NCBI RefSeq assembly: GCF_015330165.1
Contig: NZ_JADDXT010000002.1
Coordinates: forward strand, 2,755,646 to 2,819,645
Origin: Zobellia roscoffensis
Lineage (GTDB): Bacteria; Bacteroidota; Bacteroidia; Flavobacteriales; Flavobacteriaceae
DNA length: 64,000 nt
Direction of reading: 5' to 3'
Below are positions 50,437 to 59,950 of this stretch, in pieces; the first letter of the stretch is position 1, and every line of letters begins with the position of its first letter. The position numbers and the translations under genes were made by a program. The notes under the pieces were generated by a model. The model was not told the origin of the DNA. It saw only the letters and a list, made by a program, of their open reading frames with translations, and made no database searches.

Positions 50437-51738
50437 ATGAGAACAAAAACGCAGAAGCAGAATAAGATTAATGTAGTTACTTTGGGATGCTCAAAAAACG
50501 TGTATGACTCCGAAGTACTTATGGGGCAGTTGTGTGCCAATGACAAAGAGGTGGTACATGAAGAGGAAGGTAATGTTGTTGTAATCAATACCTGCGGATT
50601 TATCGCAAATGCAAAAGAAGAAAGTGTAAATACTATTTTAGAGTACGTTCAGAAAAAGGAAGCTGGTCAGGTAGATAAAGTATTTGTAACTGGATGTCTG
50701 AGTGAACGTTACAAGCCCGATTTACAAAAGGAAATTCCCAATGTAGATGAGTATTTTGGTACTAGTGAATTGCCAAATTTGTTGAAAGCTCTTGGTGCAG
50801 ACTACAAGCATGAGCTTATTGGTGAGCGTTTGACCACCACACCAAAAAATTACGCTTATTTAAAGATTGCAGAAGGTTGTGATAGACCTTGCTCTTTTTG
50901 TGCTATTCCTATTATGAGGGGCAAGCACCGCAGTACACCTATAGAAGACTTGGTTACAGAGGCAGAAAAACTAGCGGCAAAAGGGGTGAAAGAACTAATT
51001 CTTATTGCCCAAGATTTGACCTATTACGGTCTTGATTTGTACAAAAAGAGAAACTTGGCCGAGCTATTGCAGGCTTTGGTAAAGGTAGAAGGTATTGAAT
51101 GGATTAGGTTGCATTACGCTTTTCCAACAGGTTTTCCTTTGGATGTGCTTGATGTTATGAAGGAGGAGCCTAAAGTCTGTAATTATTTAGACATTCCGCT
51201 TCAACATATTTCTGATGCTATTCTAAAAAGTATGCGTCGTGGTACAACACAGGCTAAAACAACAAAGTTGTTGAAGGAATTTAGGGCTGCAGTGCCGGAA
51301 ATGACTATTCGTACTACTTTAATAGTCGGATATCCCGGAGAGACGGAAGAAGATTTTCAGACGTTGAAAAATTGGGTTGCAGATATGCGTTTTGAGCGTT
51401 TGGGTTGCTTTACTTATAGTCATGAAGAAAATACCCATGCATATACTTTGGAAGATAATGTGCCAGAGGATGTAAAACAAGAAAGAGCCAATGAGATTAT
51501 GGAACTTCAATCTCAGATTTCATGGGAACTTAATCAGCAAAAAATAGGACAAACTTTCCGTTGTATCATAGATCGTAAGGAAGGAAATTATTTTGTGGGC
51601 CGTACGGAATTTGATTCTCCAGACGTTGATAATGAAGTTTTAATAGACGCTGCAAAGTTTTACTTAAAGCAAGGCGAATTCGTAAATATAAAGATAACAG
51701 AAGCTGCAGATTTTGATTTATATGGAGAACCTGCATAG
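50437..51738 (+). CDS. rimO: ribosomal protein S12 methylthiotransferase RimO
   Basis: 433 residues from ATG at 50437; an open frame from 50305 adds 44 residues that precede the promoter element. Radical SAM enzyme that adds a methylthio group to an Asp of S12. The MTTase N-domain has NVVTLGCSKNVYDSEVLMGQ, NTCGF and TGCLSERY (three Cys for the auxiliary cluster); the radical SAM motif is CDRPCSFCAIP; a C-terminal TRAM domain (GQTFRCIIDRKEGNYFVGRT) follows. Ends with a strong terminator. Confidence 0.96.
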   Translation: MRTKTQKQNKINVVTLGCSKNVYDSEVLMGQLCANDKEVVHEEEGNVVVINTCGFIANAKEESVNTILEYVQKKEAGQVDKVFVTGCLSERYKPDLQKEIPNVDEYFGTSELPNLLKALGADYKHELIGERLTTTPKNYAYLKIAEGCDRPCSFCAIPIMRGKHRSTPIEDLVTEAEKLAAKGVKELILIAQDLTYYGLDLYKKRNLAELLQALVKVEGIEWIRLHYAFPTGFPLDVLDVMKEEPKVCNYLDIPLQHISDAILKSMRRGTTQAKTTKLLKEFRAAVPEMTIRTTLIVGYPGETEEDFQTLKNWVADMRFERLGCFTYSHEENTHAYTLEDNVPEDVKQERANEIMELQSQISWELNQQKIGQTFRCIIDRKEGNYFVGRTEFDSPDVDNEVLIDAAKFYLKQGEFVNIKITEAADFDLYGEPA

Positions 51739-51779
51739 AATTTTAGTTTTTTAAAAGAGTTTTTCTATAAAGATTTAGA

Positions 51780-51807
51780 ACCAGTCTCATATGAGGCTGG
51801 TTTTTTT
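51780..51807 (+). terminator. rimO terminator
   Basis: ACCAGTCTC/GAGGCTGGT stem with an ATAT loop and seven Ts. Confidence 0.88.
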
Positions 51808-51950
51808 ATGTCAATCAGACATCTATTTGGGAGTGTTTTTTAAACGTATTAATTACACTTCAAAATTATTCACTACTTTAGGGAAATCAATCTAACTACA
51901 TTAAGCTTAGATTGTTTTATTAATCAACCTTAGAACTATAGTAGAATAGT

Positions 51951-53108
51951 ATGGACGACCTGCGAATTGAAAAAATAGAACTCTTTAAAGTGCCACCACG
52001 TTGGCTTTTTCTAAAAATAACCACCAAAAGCGGAATTATTGGTTGGGGAGAACCAGTTGTAGAAGGTAAGGCTGCTACAGTTGAAGCTTGTGTTCAGGAG
52101 TTATCGCAATACATTATTGGCCGATCGGCCAGCGATATTGAAGATATCTGGCAAACCCTTTACGGAGGAGGGTTTTACCGTGGAGGGCCAATTCTTATGA
52201 GTGCCATTTCTGGTATAGACCAAGCGCTTTGGGATATTAAAGGAAAACATCTTGGTGTACCCGTTTATGACCTTTTAGGTGGCGCCGTTCGTAAGAAAAT
52301 GAAAATGTACTGTTGGATTGGTGGTGATAATCCTGAAGTAGTTCTTGAGCAAGCCCGCGAAAAAGTAGAGCAAGGGTACAAGGCGGTAAAAATGAATGCC
52401 ACAGGAGCTTTTGCCTGGATAGATTCTTTGCAGAAAATAAAAACTGTAGCAGATAATATTCGCTTGCTTCGGGAAGAGTTTGGAGATACTTTGGATATTG
52501 GTTTGGATTTTCACGGAAGAATACACAAAGGTATGGTCAAACGTTTGATTGATGAACTGGCACCATACAGCCCAATGTTCATTGAAGAACCCGTGTTGAG
52601 CGAGAACAAAGAGGCTTTTGACCATATTTATCCATACACCAGTGTGCCTATTGCTACTGGTGAACGAATGTTTTCTCGTTGGGATTTTAAAGAACTCTTA
52701 CATAGAGGTACGGTAGATATTATTCAGCCAGATTTAAGTCACGCTGGCGGAATATCAGAAGTACGTAGAATAGCTGCAATGGCAGAAGCTTATGATGTTG
52801 CTTTGGCGCCTCACTGCCCCTTGGGTCCAGTTGCTCTTGCTTCATGTTTACATGTAGATTTTAATTCCATCAATGCAGTAATTCAAGAAAGTAGCTTGGG
52901 AATACACTACAACAAAGGTTTTGATTTGTTGGACTATATGGATAACCCAGAAGTTTTTGACGTAAAAGATGGCTATGTAGAACTTCTTAAGAAGCCGGGA
53001 TTAGGAGTGGAAATCAATGAAGAAAAATTAAGGGAAGGTCAGAAAATTGGACATAATTGGGCAAATCCGGTGTGGAGAAATGAAGACGGTAGTTTTGCCG
53101 AATGGTAA
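51951..53108 (+). CDS. dgoD: D-galactonate dehydratase
   Basis: 385 residues; enolase-superfamily enzyme turning D-galactonate into 2-keto-3-deoxy-galactonate. All expected residues are present: Asp-186 and His-188 (IGLDFHGRIH), Glu-212 (FIEEPVL), Glu-238 (ATGERM), His-288 (LAPHCPLGP) and Glu-313 (IQESSLG), each three positions later than in the E. coli enzyme. GGGFYRGGPILMSAISGID also matches. It heads a three-gene unit with a GntP permease and a lactonase-like protein. Confidence 0.93.
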   Translation: MDDLRIEKIELFKVPPRWLFLKITTKSGIIGWGEPVVEGKAATVEACVQELSQYIIGRSASDIEDIWQTLYGGGFYRGGPILMSAISGIDQALWDIKGKHLGVPVYDLLGGAVRKKMKMYCWIGGDNPEVVLEQAREKVEQGYKAVKMNATGAFAWIDSLQKIKTVADNIRLLREEFGDTLDIGLDFHGRIHKGMVKRLIDELAPYSPMFIEEPVLSENKEAFDHIYPYTSVPIATGERMFSRWDFKELLHRGTVDIIQPDLSHAGGISEVRRIAAMAEAYDVALAPHCPLGPVALASCLHVDFNSINAVIQESSLGIHYNKGFDLLDYMDNPEVFDVKDGYVELLKKPGLGVEINEEKLREGQKIGHNWANPVWRNEDGSFAEW

Positions 53109-53177
53109 AAAATCTATCTAAATAGCAGTTTTTGAACGATTTAGTTCATAAATTCAGAGAACTTAAACCAACTGATT

Positions 53178-54500
53178 ATGCTTTATATTATTGCTCTGGT
53201 CTGTGCCCTTACATTTATTATTTTGGGTATTGTTCGTTGGAAGATTCATCCATTTTTTGTGCTGCTATTGGCGGCTATCGGTTATGGATTCATAACAGGA
53301 ATGAGCGTAGAGGCTATAATTGATTCGGTCAACAATGGCTTCGGAAGTATAATGGGGAAAATTGGCCTGATTATTTTCTTTGGAGTCGCCATAGGTACCG
53401 TTCTGGAAAAATCAGGTGGGGCTATGGTGATTGCTACACGTATGATCAATCTTATAGGTGAAAAATCAATTCACTTGGCAATGATGCTAACAGGGTATTT
53501 GCTTTCCATTCCCGTTTTCGCAGATAGTGCTTTTATTATCATGAATTCGTTGAACAAGGCACTTTCAGAAAAAGCAAAGGTGTCTTATGCAGGTACGACC
53601 GCAGCTTTGGCTTTAGGCCTTACGGCTACACATGTAATGGTACCACCAACCCCAGGGCCTATTGCCGCGGCTGGGATTCTAAATGCCGAATTGGGTAGTG
53701 TAATTTTATGGGGATTAATTATAAGTTCATTGTCACTGGTTAGTTGCTATATTTTTGCAACCAAAATAGCATCCAAGGTAGATGTGCCAATTCGTATGGA
53801 AGTTGCTCCAGATGTAGTACATCGGCCAAAATTGTCACTTTCTTTATTGTGTATTATAGTACCCATCATTTTAATCGTTTTAAAATCGGTATTTGATTAC
53901 CCAGAACTCCATATGACTAGGTTACCTATGTATCCTGTCGTTGCTTTTTTAGGTACGCCTGTAATAGCACTTTTGATCGGTGTTATATTGTCCTTGCTTT
54001 TGCCTGAGAAGTTGGATGAGCAAGTATATTCAGCAACAGGCTGGTTGGGTGATTCGTTACGTATTGCGGCACCCATTATTTTAATTACTGGCGCTGGAGG
54101 TATTTTTGGGGCTATGCTTCAGAATTCAGGCTTTGCAGACCTGATTACTGAAAGCTTTTCAGGAATGTCCATTGGTCTGTTTTTTCCATTTTTATTGGCG
54201 GCTTGTTTAAAGACTACGCAAGGTTCCTCTACAGTGGCGTTGATAACCACGGCTTCTATTGTGGCTCCTATGATGCCGGCTCTTGGTCTGGATGAAACCT
54301 TTATGAAGACCATGACTGTTTTGGCTATTGGGGCGGGTTCTACAGTAGTGTCTCATGCCAATGATAGTTTCTTTTGGGTGTTCACGCAATTAACGGGCAT
54401 GGACGTCAAACAAGGAAACCAGATACAAACTGTGGGGACTCTAATTTTGGGCACATCTGCCATGACGTTGATATTTTGTATTTCAAAAATTATGAGTTGA
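53178..54500 (+). CDS. GntP-family gluconate/galactonate permease
   Basis: 440 residues with about 12 membrane segments. Family landmarks: IIFFGVAIGTVLEKSGGA, IPVFADSAFIIM, ALALGLTATHVMVPPTPGP and LKTTQGSSTVALITTASI, then the final GSTVVSHANDSFFWVF. GntP proteins import aldonates with protons. Placement 69 bp after dgoD argues for D-galactonate as substrate. The start was chosen at the first ATG with an immediate membrane segment. Confidence 0.93.
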   Translation: MLYIIALVCALTFIILGIVRWKIHPFFVLLLAAIGYGFITGMSVEAIIDSVNNGFGSIMGKIGLIIFFGVAIGTVLEKSGGAMVIATRMINLIGEKSIHLAMMLTGYLLSIPVFADSAFIIMNSLNKALSEKAKVSYAGTTAALALGLTATHVMVPPTPGPIAAAGILNAELGSVILWGLIISSLSLVSCYIFATKIASKVDVPIRMEVAPDVVHRPKLSLSLLCIIVPIILIVLKSVFDYPELHMTRLPMYPVVAFLGTPVIALLIGVILSLLLPEKLDEQVYSATGWLGDSLRIAAPIILITGAGGIFGAMLQNSGFADLITESFSGMSIGLFFPFLLAACLKTTQGSSTVALITTASIVAPMMPALGLDETFMKTMTVLAIGAGSTVVSHANDSFFWVFTQLTGMDVKQGNQIQTVGTLILGTSAMTLIFCISKIMS

Positions 54501-54535
54501 ATTTTAATCCACACTATCTCCTAAATAAAATGGTT

Positions 54536-55534
54536 ATGCGTAAGTTTTTAATTTTCATAGTGTTGGTGGGTCTATATTCTCCGATAGCTTCGCAAGAAAA
54601 AAAACATCAATTTACTGTCGAAATCCTAGATGATGAAGCATTACAACTTATTGATACCGATGCTGAAATTAAAGTTATAGGAAGTGGCTTTACTTGGACG
54701 GAAGGTCCATTGTGGATTGCTGATGGTGATTACCTTTTATTTTCGGATATACCAAATAATATCGTTTTTAAGATTGATGCTTTGGGGAATACAAGTGAAT
54801 ACTTAAAACCGTCAGGCTATTTGGGGAAAAGTGGTTACGGAGCGGAGCCCGGTTCTAATGGATTGTTATTAAGTCCGGAAGGAAAATTAATTTTGATGCA
54901 GCATGGAGAAAGACGAGTAGCACAAATGACAGCTGATTTAGGTGCACCTAAAGCGGAGTATGTTGCTCTTGCGGATTCATTCAAAGGAAAACGATTCAAT
55001 AGCCCTAATGATGGGGTTTTTGATGCCGATGGTAATCTGTACTTCACAGACCCTCCGTACGGGCTTCCTAAACAAATGGAAGATTCAAACAAGGAGTTGG
55101 ATTACCAAGGTGTATACTGTTTAAAGACCTCAGGAGAGGTGGTTTTGGTAGATAAATTGTCTAGACCTAATGGTGTGGCGCTTAGTAATGATGGTTCTAA
55201 ATTGTACGTAGCGGTTTCCAATCCTGAACATGCCGTATGGTACCAATATGATATTTTCGATGCAGGCACTGCAGATAATAAAAAGTTGTTTAATGATGTA
55301 ACCAACTTAATAGGACAAGATGGTCAGCAAGGTTTGCCAGATGGTATGAAAATGCACAGTAAAGGATATTTGTTCGCCACAGGTCCTGGTGGAGTTTGGG
55401 TATTCAATGAAACAGGAAAAGCATTGGCGCGAATTAATACAGGTGAGAAAACGGCCAATTGTGCTTTTGGAAAAGATGAGAAAGTACTCTATTTGACCGC
55501 TGATGATTATATCATGACCGTTTCACTTAAATAA
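54536..55534 (+). CDS. SMP-30/gluconolactonase-like exported protein, probable sugar lactonase
   Basis: 332 residues from ATG at 54536 (ATG at 54530 is equally possible), with a signal peptide MRKFLIFIVLVGLYSPIASQ. Six-bladed propeller of the SMP-30 family: FTWTEGPLWIADGDYLLFSD with the metal-binding Glu, FNSPNDGVFDADGNLYFTDP (Asn, Asp), SRPNGVALSNDGSKLYVA and GLPDGMKMHSKGYLFATGPG. Opens sugar lactones to aldonates. With the GntP permease and dgoD it would make galactonate from galactonolactone in the periplasm (inference). Confidence 0.9.
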   Translation: MRKFLIFIVLVGLYSPIASQEKKHQFTVEILDDEALQLIDTDAEIKVIGSGFTWTEGPLWIADGDYLLFSDIPNNIVFKIDALGNTSEYLKPSGYLGKSGYGAEPGSNGLLLSPEGKLILMQHGERRVAQMTADLGAPKAEYVALADSFKGKRFNSPNDGVFDADGNLYFTDPPYGLPKQMEDSNKELDYQGVYCLKTSGEVVLVDKLSRPNGVALSNDGSKLYVAVSNPEHAVWYQYDIFDAGTADNKKLFNDVTNLIGQDGQQGLPDGMKMHSKGYLFATGPGGVWVFNETGKALARINTGEKTANCAFGKDEKVLYLTADDYIMTVSLK

Positions 55535-55553
55535 AGTCCTGTTCTAGGAAAAG

Positions 55554-55584
55554 AAAAACCCCCACAGCGTGCTATGGGGATTTT
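55554..55584. terminator. hairpin terminator between convergent genes
   Basis: AAAAACCCC ... GGGGATTTT stem with an interrupted upper part and a GT loop; A- and T-tracts on both sides allow use from both strands. Confidence 0.7.
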
Positions 55585-55601
55585 GATTTGTGGACTTCTG
55601 T

Positions 55602-56087
55602 TTAAACAATAGCGTTTACCTTGTTGGCCCATTTTTCTGCCGTTTGTAACTCTCCATTTAATTGCAAGTTATTTTGATAGTTAAAAAGTTCAAAAACGAC
55701 ATCCTTACTGGCCGATGGACTCGTATTGAAGATGAGCTCAATTCGCTCAACAGTCTGTTCTACTTTTCCGTTTTTACGAACGGATTTACCTATTTTAGAA
55801 ACCTTGCAGTTTTTTACATCTTTTAGATTAACGGATAATTTTTCTGTAGCGCCTTTTTCTTCTTTATAGAAAAAAACAGCTTTTTTATTGGTGTCCATTC
55901 CTATTATAAAATCGCCAACATATTCATGTTCATGTATCTTGCAATTGTCTTGGTCTGCAAAATTACTCAACGAGCGGAGCATTGCTTTTTCTTTTTTCTT
56001 AACGCTTCTGGTAACCAGTACAAAAGGGGCTACACATATTACTACTGATACGGCCCCAATAAGGGTTGTGCCTAAATCTAAATCCAT
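55602..56087 (-). CDS. small single-pass membrane protein of unknown function
   Basis: 161 residues. One N-terminal membrane helix (TLIGAVSVVICVAPFVLVT) followed by a basic stop-transfer segment (RSVKKKEKAM) and a cytosolic domain of alternating beta strands (AVFFYKEEK, SVNLKDVKNCKVSKIGKSV, RIELIFNT). No family recognised; the soluble part has a PH-like pattern. Single gene between terminators. Confidence 0.7.
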   Translation of the reverse strand: MDLDLGTTLIGAVSVVICVAPFVLVTRSVKKKEKAMLRSLSNFADQDNCKIHEHEYVGDFIIGMDTNKKAVFFYKEEKGATEKLSVNLKDVKNCKVSKIGKSVRKNGKVEQTVERIELIFNTSPSASKDVVFELFNYQNNLQLNGELQTAEKWANKVNAIV

Positions 56088-56186
56088 TTTTTAAGTTTTT
56101 AAATTGATAAATGGGGCAATGCATTTTTGCAAGCCCAATGGTAGGTGCCAAATACGAGATTTGACGCTATTTACTTAAAAATGAAT

Positions 56187-56552
56187 TTACCAGAAATAAT
56201 GAAAGGGGAATATAATATCTGTTCTTCGCTTAGAAATAAGAAGATTTTGCGAAAAACGAGTGTACTGCGCCAGTTTACTTTCAAAGGTACGCTCGCTAGT
56301 TTTTTGTGTTCCCCAAAGCTTGTCTGAGCCTTCAAACTGATTTGAAGTGTTGCTAGAAGGGCTGTCTATCAAAGTTTCTGACTCGGAAGTATGACAGTAT
56401 AATTTAGCTGTTACCGCAGAAACTGATTCTTTCTGCGAATGCTCATGGCTTTCTATAGTAAGATTTTGGTCAGGATTTATGCCCATGCCAACGGCACAGC
56501 AATAAATTGCTGTAAGCAAGAATAAGCTAAATATCTTTCTAACCGAATTCAT
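56187..56552 (-). CDS. small exported protein of unknown function
   Basis: 121 residues with a signal-like N-terminus (VRKIFSLFLLTAIYCCAVGMG), a His/Ser-rich centre (ESHEHSQKES) and an unusual C-terminus (RFSQNLLISKRRTDIIFPFHYFW). The aromatic last residues resemble the ends of other short flavobacterial exported proteins, but I know no function. Codon use is ordinary; confidence rests on the signal peptide and the lack of competing frames. Confidence 0.6.
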   Translation of the reverse strand: MNSVRKIFSLFLLTAIYCCAVGMGINPDQNLTIESHEHSQKESVSAVTAKLYCHTSESETLIDSPSSNTSNQFEGSDKLWGTQKTSERTFESKLAQYTRFSQNLLISKRRTDIIFPFHYFW

Positions 56553-56597
56553 AGGGCAAAGGTAGAATTATATTGAATTGTAAGTGCTAAAATTATG

Positions 56598-58058
56598 TTA
56601 TTGATTTAGACATTCTTGAACCTCGTTAAGTCCTTCTTCATTGTCCGAAAGAACAACCAAAGTATCACCAGCTTCAATAATTGTAGACCCATTAGGCGTA
56701 ATGTAAACGTCTTTACGCTTGATCATCGCAATAATAGCATTCTTAGGAAAACTTAGGTCAACAATTTTTTTATTTACCGCAAAACACTTAGGTGTAATAA
56801 CAACCTCTTTCATTACAGCTTTGGGTATTTCGGCAAGAAACTTTTCATTTTCATAAATACGTTTTGCTTTTTCGGGTAGCCCCACATTTAGCCATTTGGC
56901 CACTATGGTCAACGTAGTACCTTGTATAAGAACAGAAGAAACGGAGATGAAGAAAACGATGTTAAAGATAATGTTGGCTTTGTCAATACCGGCCAATAGG
57001 GGATAGGTGGCAAACACAATAGGCGAAGCCCCACGAAGGCCAACCCAAGAAATATAGAACCGTCTGCGCAGTTTCATCTTAAACCACATGAGACTAATAA
57101 ACACTCCAATAGGGCGTGCCACAAAAATCAAGAATAAGGAAATAAGTAGACCAATACCCATGTATGGTATTACGTGACTAGGGAAAACCAAAAGTCCTAG
57201 TGTTAGGAAGAGTACAATTTGCATTAACCAAGCTAAACCATCAAACATTCTAAAGATGGTCTTTTTATGAATCAAATCTTGGTTACCCAAATAAACGGCA
57301 CAGATATAGATGGCAAGGAAGCCGTTACCCCCAATAAAATCTGTTGCAGAAAAGGTAATGAACATTAAAGTAATTACCAGTACAGGGTAAAGTCCTTCAA
57401 AATCTAGTTTAATCTTATTAATAACCAATTTACTTAATTTACCAAAACCAAAACCTGCTGCTCCACCCAGTATCATTTGTTGTAAAAAGAGAGGTATAAT
57501 AGATGTTATTCCCTGGTCTTGGTTCACGACTAAAGAAAGAAAAGCAATGGTGAGTACATAGGCCATAGGGTCATTACTACCGCTTTCTAATTCTAGGGTG
57601 GGTCTAAGATTGGTTTTAAGAGCCAAGCTTTTTCCTCTTAAAATGGAGAATACGGCAGCGGCATCTGTTGAAGAAACAATGGAACCCAATAATAGACTTT
57701 CATAAATTGTAAAGTCGGTTACGAAATGGACGAAAACACCCAATGAGACTGCTGTGAGCAAAACACCAAGAGTAGAAAGCAGAATACCTTCTTTAAGAAT
57801 AGGTTTTACGGCAGGCCAACTCGTATCTAATCCGCCGGAGAACAATATGAAATTAAGGGAGACCACACCAATGAATTGGGCCATTTTTGGGTCATCAAAT
57901 AAAATACCACCAATGCCTTCAGAACCGGCCAACATGCCTATTCCAAGGAAAAGTAAAAGTGTAGGAACCCCAAATTTATAGGATGTCTTACCTACGACTA
58001 TGCTAATGAACAACAGTAAAGAGCCAATTAAGACAATATTTTCAATAGTGAGATTCAT
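56598..58058 (-). CDS. CPA1-family K+/H+ antiporter with RCK_C (TrkA-C) domain
   Basis: 486 residues. About 12-13 membrane segments; antiporter core LLLGSIVSSTDAAAVFSIL (Asp pair of the ion site) and LELESGSNDPMAY, plus YISWVGLRGASPIVFATYPL. Residues ~400-486 form a regulatory TrkA-C domain (KAVMKEVVITPKCFAV, IEAGDTLVVLSDNEE). The architecture matches NhaP2/CvrA-like potassium/proton antiporters used in osmotic and pH adjustment. Separated from the arsenic operon by that operon's terminator. Confidence 0.92.
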   Translation of the reverse strand: MNLTIENIVLIGSLLLFISIVVGKTSYKFGVPTLLLFLGIGMLAGSEGIGGILFDDPKMAQFIGVVSLNFILFSGGLDTSWPAVKPILKEGILLSTLGVLLTAVSLGVFVHFVTDFTIYESLLLGSIVSSTDAAAVFSILRGKSLALKTNLRPTLELESGSNDPMAYVLTIAFLSLVVNQDQGITSIIPLFLQQMILGGAAGFGFGKLSKLVINKIKLDFEGLYPVLVITLMFITFSATDFIGGNGFLAIYICAVYLGNQDLIHKKTIFRMFDGLAWLMQIVLFLTLGLLVFPSHVIPYMGIGLLISLFLIFVARPIGVFISLMWFKMKLRRRFYISWVGLRGASPIVFATYPLLAGIDKANIIFNIVFFISVSSVLIQGTTLTIVAKWLNVGLPEKAKRIYENEKFLAEIPKAVMKEVVITPKCFAVNKKIVDLSFPKNAIIAMIKRKDVYITPNGSTIIEAGDTLVVLSDNEEGLNEVQECLNQ

Positions 58059-58172
58059 TCCTTTTGCGTCCTTAAAAAATATCTGTGCAAGATATCGTTT
58101 CTAGGTAAGGTAATCAATCAAAACGAAGATGGAGTTTATGGTTTAAGCGAATAAATACCATTTTAAGCGGAA

Positions 58173-58234
58173 ATAAAAAAAATACCATCAATATCAGGGC
58201 GTAAAACACGGTTGACGCTGATAATGATGGTATT
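58173..58234 (-). terminator. terminator of the arsenic operon
   Basis: AATACCATCA (58181-58190) pairs perfectly with TGATGGTATT (58225-58234) and TATCAG (58192-58197) with CTGATA (58218-58223); eight Ts follow on the - strand. Confidence 0.85.
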
Positions 58235-58247
58235 CTTAAATAAACTG

Positions 58248-59297
58248 TTAAGCGAATTTTTCTTCCTTTTTATAATACTTTTTCTTCAACCAAAAGGAAA
58301 CCCGAACAAGTAAAATTAAAGCAGGAACTTCTACTAGTGGTCCTATGACCCCGGCAAAAGCTTGCCCAGAATTCAGCCCAAAGACCGCAATAGCTACGGC
58401 AATAGCAAGTTCAAAATTATTTCCGGCAGCAGTAAATGCTACTGAGGTAGTTTTATCATACTCTGAACCGGTAGCTTTTGTAACAAAGAAGCCAATTAGG
58501 AACATCAAGGCAAAATAGATAAGTAACGGTACGGCAATAATCAGAACATCCATAGGGATTTCAACAATCATTTCTCCTTTTAATGAAAACATGACCACAA
58601 TGGTAAATAATAGCGCAATCAGTGTCATTGGAGAAATAGTGGGAATGAACTTTTGGGTGTACCATTCTTCGCCCTTTAACCTTACCAATATCACCCTACT
58701 TAAAATTCCCAATAGAAAGGGTAAACCTAAATAGATGGCTACACTTTCAGCAATAGTAGCAATGGAAATATCTACAATTGCACCTTCAAAGCCAAAGTAT
58801 GGAGGTAATACGGTTATAAAGATATAGGCGTAAAAGCTATAGGCAAAGACCTGAAAAATGCTATTTAAAGCTACAAGACCTGCGCCGTATTCACTACTGC
58901 CTTCTGCAAGGTCATTCCAAACCAAGACCATGGCAATACAACGAGCAAGCCCAATTAAAATTAGACCCACCATATATTCAGGGTAATCTTGTAGAAACGT
59001 AATGGCCAATAAAAACATGAGTACAGGACCAATAACCCAATTGAGCACTAACGAAATGGATAGAATCTTTACGTTTTTGAAAACTTTGGGCAGCAATGCA
59101 TAGTTCACTTTGGCCAGTGGCGGGTACATCATCAAAATTAGACCTATGGCTATAGGTATGTTCGTAGTTCCACTACTTGCGGAATTTATAAGTTCCGGCA
59201 ACTGGGGTGCAAAATTGCCAATGGCAACCCCCAGTATCATGGCTATAAATATCCATAGGGTTAGGTAACTATCTAAAAAACTTAACTTTTTGGGCAT
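58248..59297 (-). CDS. acr3: ACR3-family arsenite efflux transporter
   Basis: 349 residues, ten membrane segments. ACR3 hallmarks: WVIGPVLMFLLAITFL, IGLARCIAMVLVWNDLAEGS with the essential Cys, and TAAGNNFELAIAVAIAVFGL near the end. Exports As(III) using the proton gradient. Last gene of the ars operon, 3 bp after the arsC-like gene. Confidence 0.95.
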   Translation of the reverse strand: MPKKLSFLDSYLTLWIFIAMILGVAIGNFAPQLPELINSASSGTTNIPIAIGLILMMYPPLAKVNYALLPKVFKNVKILSISLVLNWVIGPVLMFLLAITFLQDYPEYMVGLILIGLARCIAMVLVWNDLAEGSSEYGAGLVALNSIFQVFAYSFYAYIFITVLPPYFGFEGAIVDISIATIAESVAIYLGLPFLLGILSRVILVRLKGEEWYTQKFIPTISPMTLIALLFTIVVMFSLKGEMIVEIPMDVLIIAVPLLIYFALMFLIGFFVTKATGSEYDKTTSVAFTAAGNNFELAIAVAIAVFGLNSGQAFAGVIGPLVEVPALILLVRVSFWLKKKYYKKEEKFA

Positions 59298-59300
59298 TTT

Positions 59301-59939
59301 CTATGAGTTTATTTTAGAGAAAACAAAATATAGCTCTGTAGCAATTTGAATACTTCGCTCATTGTATTTTTCTGCTTGTTGCGGTGTGTTGTCAAAAGCT
59401 TTTGGGTCTTCAAAAGTAATAGGAATACGTTTTTCCGCTCCAGCAATAAAAGGACAACCGCCATCTGCCTGGCTACAGGTCATAATTGCAGCAAAACCTG
59501 ATTTTGGATTAAAATCATCATCCAACGTTTTAGAAAAACAAATAACCGGATGTTCGTTCTCAGCATATTTAATACTGTAAACCGGGTTTTTGTCTTCAGA
59601 ACGTTTAACAACTTCAAAACCGGTATTCTTAAGCGTTTCCGCAGCCATGGGGAATAATGCCGTAGCTTCCGTTCCTCCAGAATAACAGAAAACGTTCTTT
59701 ATATTAAAGTGATATGCCATTGCCTGGGCCCAAACTTGTGAAAGGTGACTTCTACGTGAGTTATGGGTGCAAATAAAATTTAGTCTAATTTCCTCATTTG
59801 CTGTCACCTTTTCTTGAATAAAGTCAATTAAGGGCTGCAATGTTTCTTGTCGCTCCGCAGATATAGAGTCGGTTTGCAGAGAAGTAATAGTGTTCTCAAT
59901 CTTTTCAAAAGTGCGCATTTGTACTGTTTTAGGTATCAT
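59301..59939 (-). CDS. arsenate reductase / low-molecular-weight phosphatase-like protein
   Basis: 212 residues. LMW-PTP fold with Cys-x5-Arg at 57-63 (FICTHNSRRSHLSQ), the ArsC-type first loop. A later pair of Cys in MTCSQADGGCPF can act as the redox relay of thioredoxin-coupled ArsC. It reduces As(V) to As(III) for export by ACR3. It has a ~50-residue N-terminal helical extension; the start could also be the Met at codon 8. Lies between DUF6428 and acr3 with gaps of 11 and 3 bp. Confidence 0.9.
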   Translation of the reverse strand: MIPKTVQMRTFEKIENTITSLQTDSISAERQETLQPLIDFIQEKVTANEEIRLNFICTHNSRRSHLSQVWAQAMAYHFNIKNVFCYSGGTEATALFPMAAETLKNTGFEVVKRSEDKNPVYSIKYAENEHPVICFSKTLDDDFNPKSGFAAIMTCSQADGGCPFIAGAEKRIPITFEDPKAFDNTPQQAEKYNERSIQIATELYFVFSKINS

Positions 59940-59950
59940 AATCTATGTTT

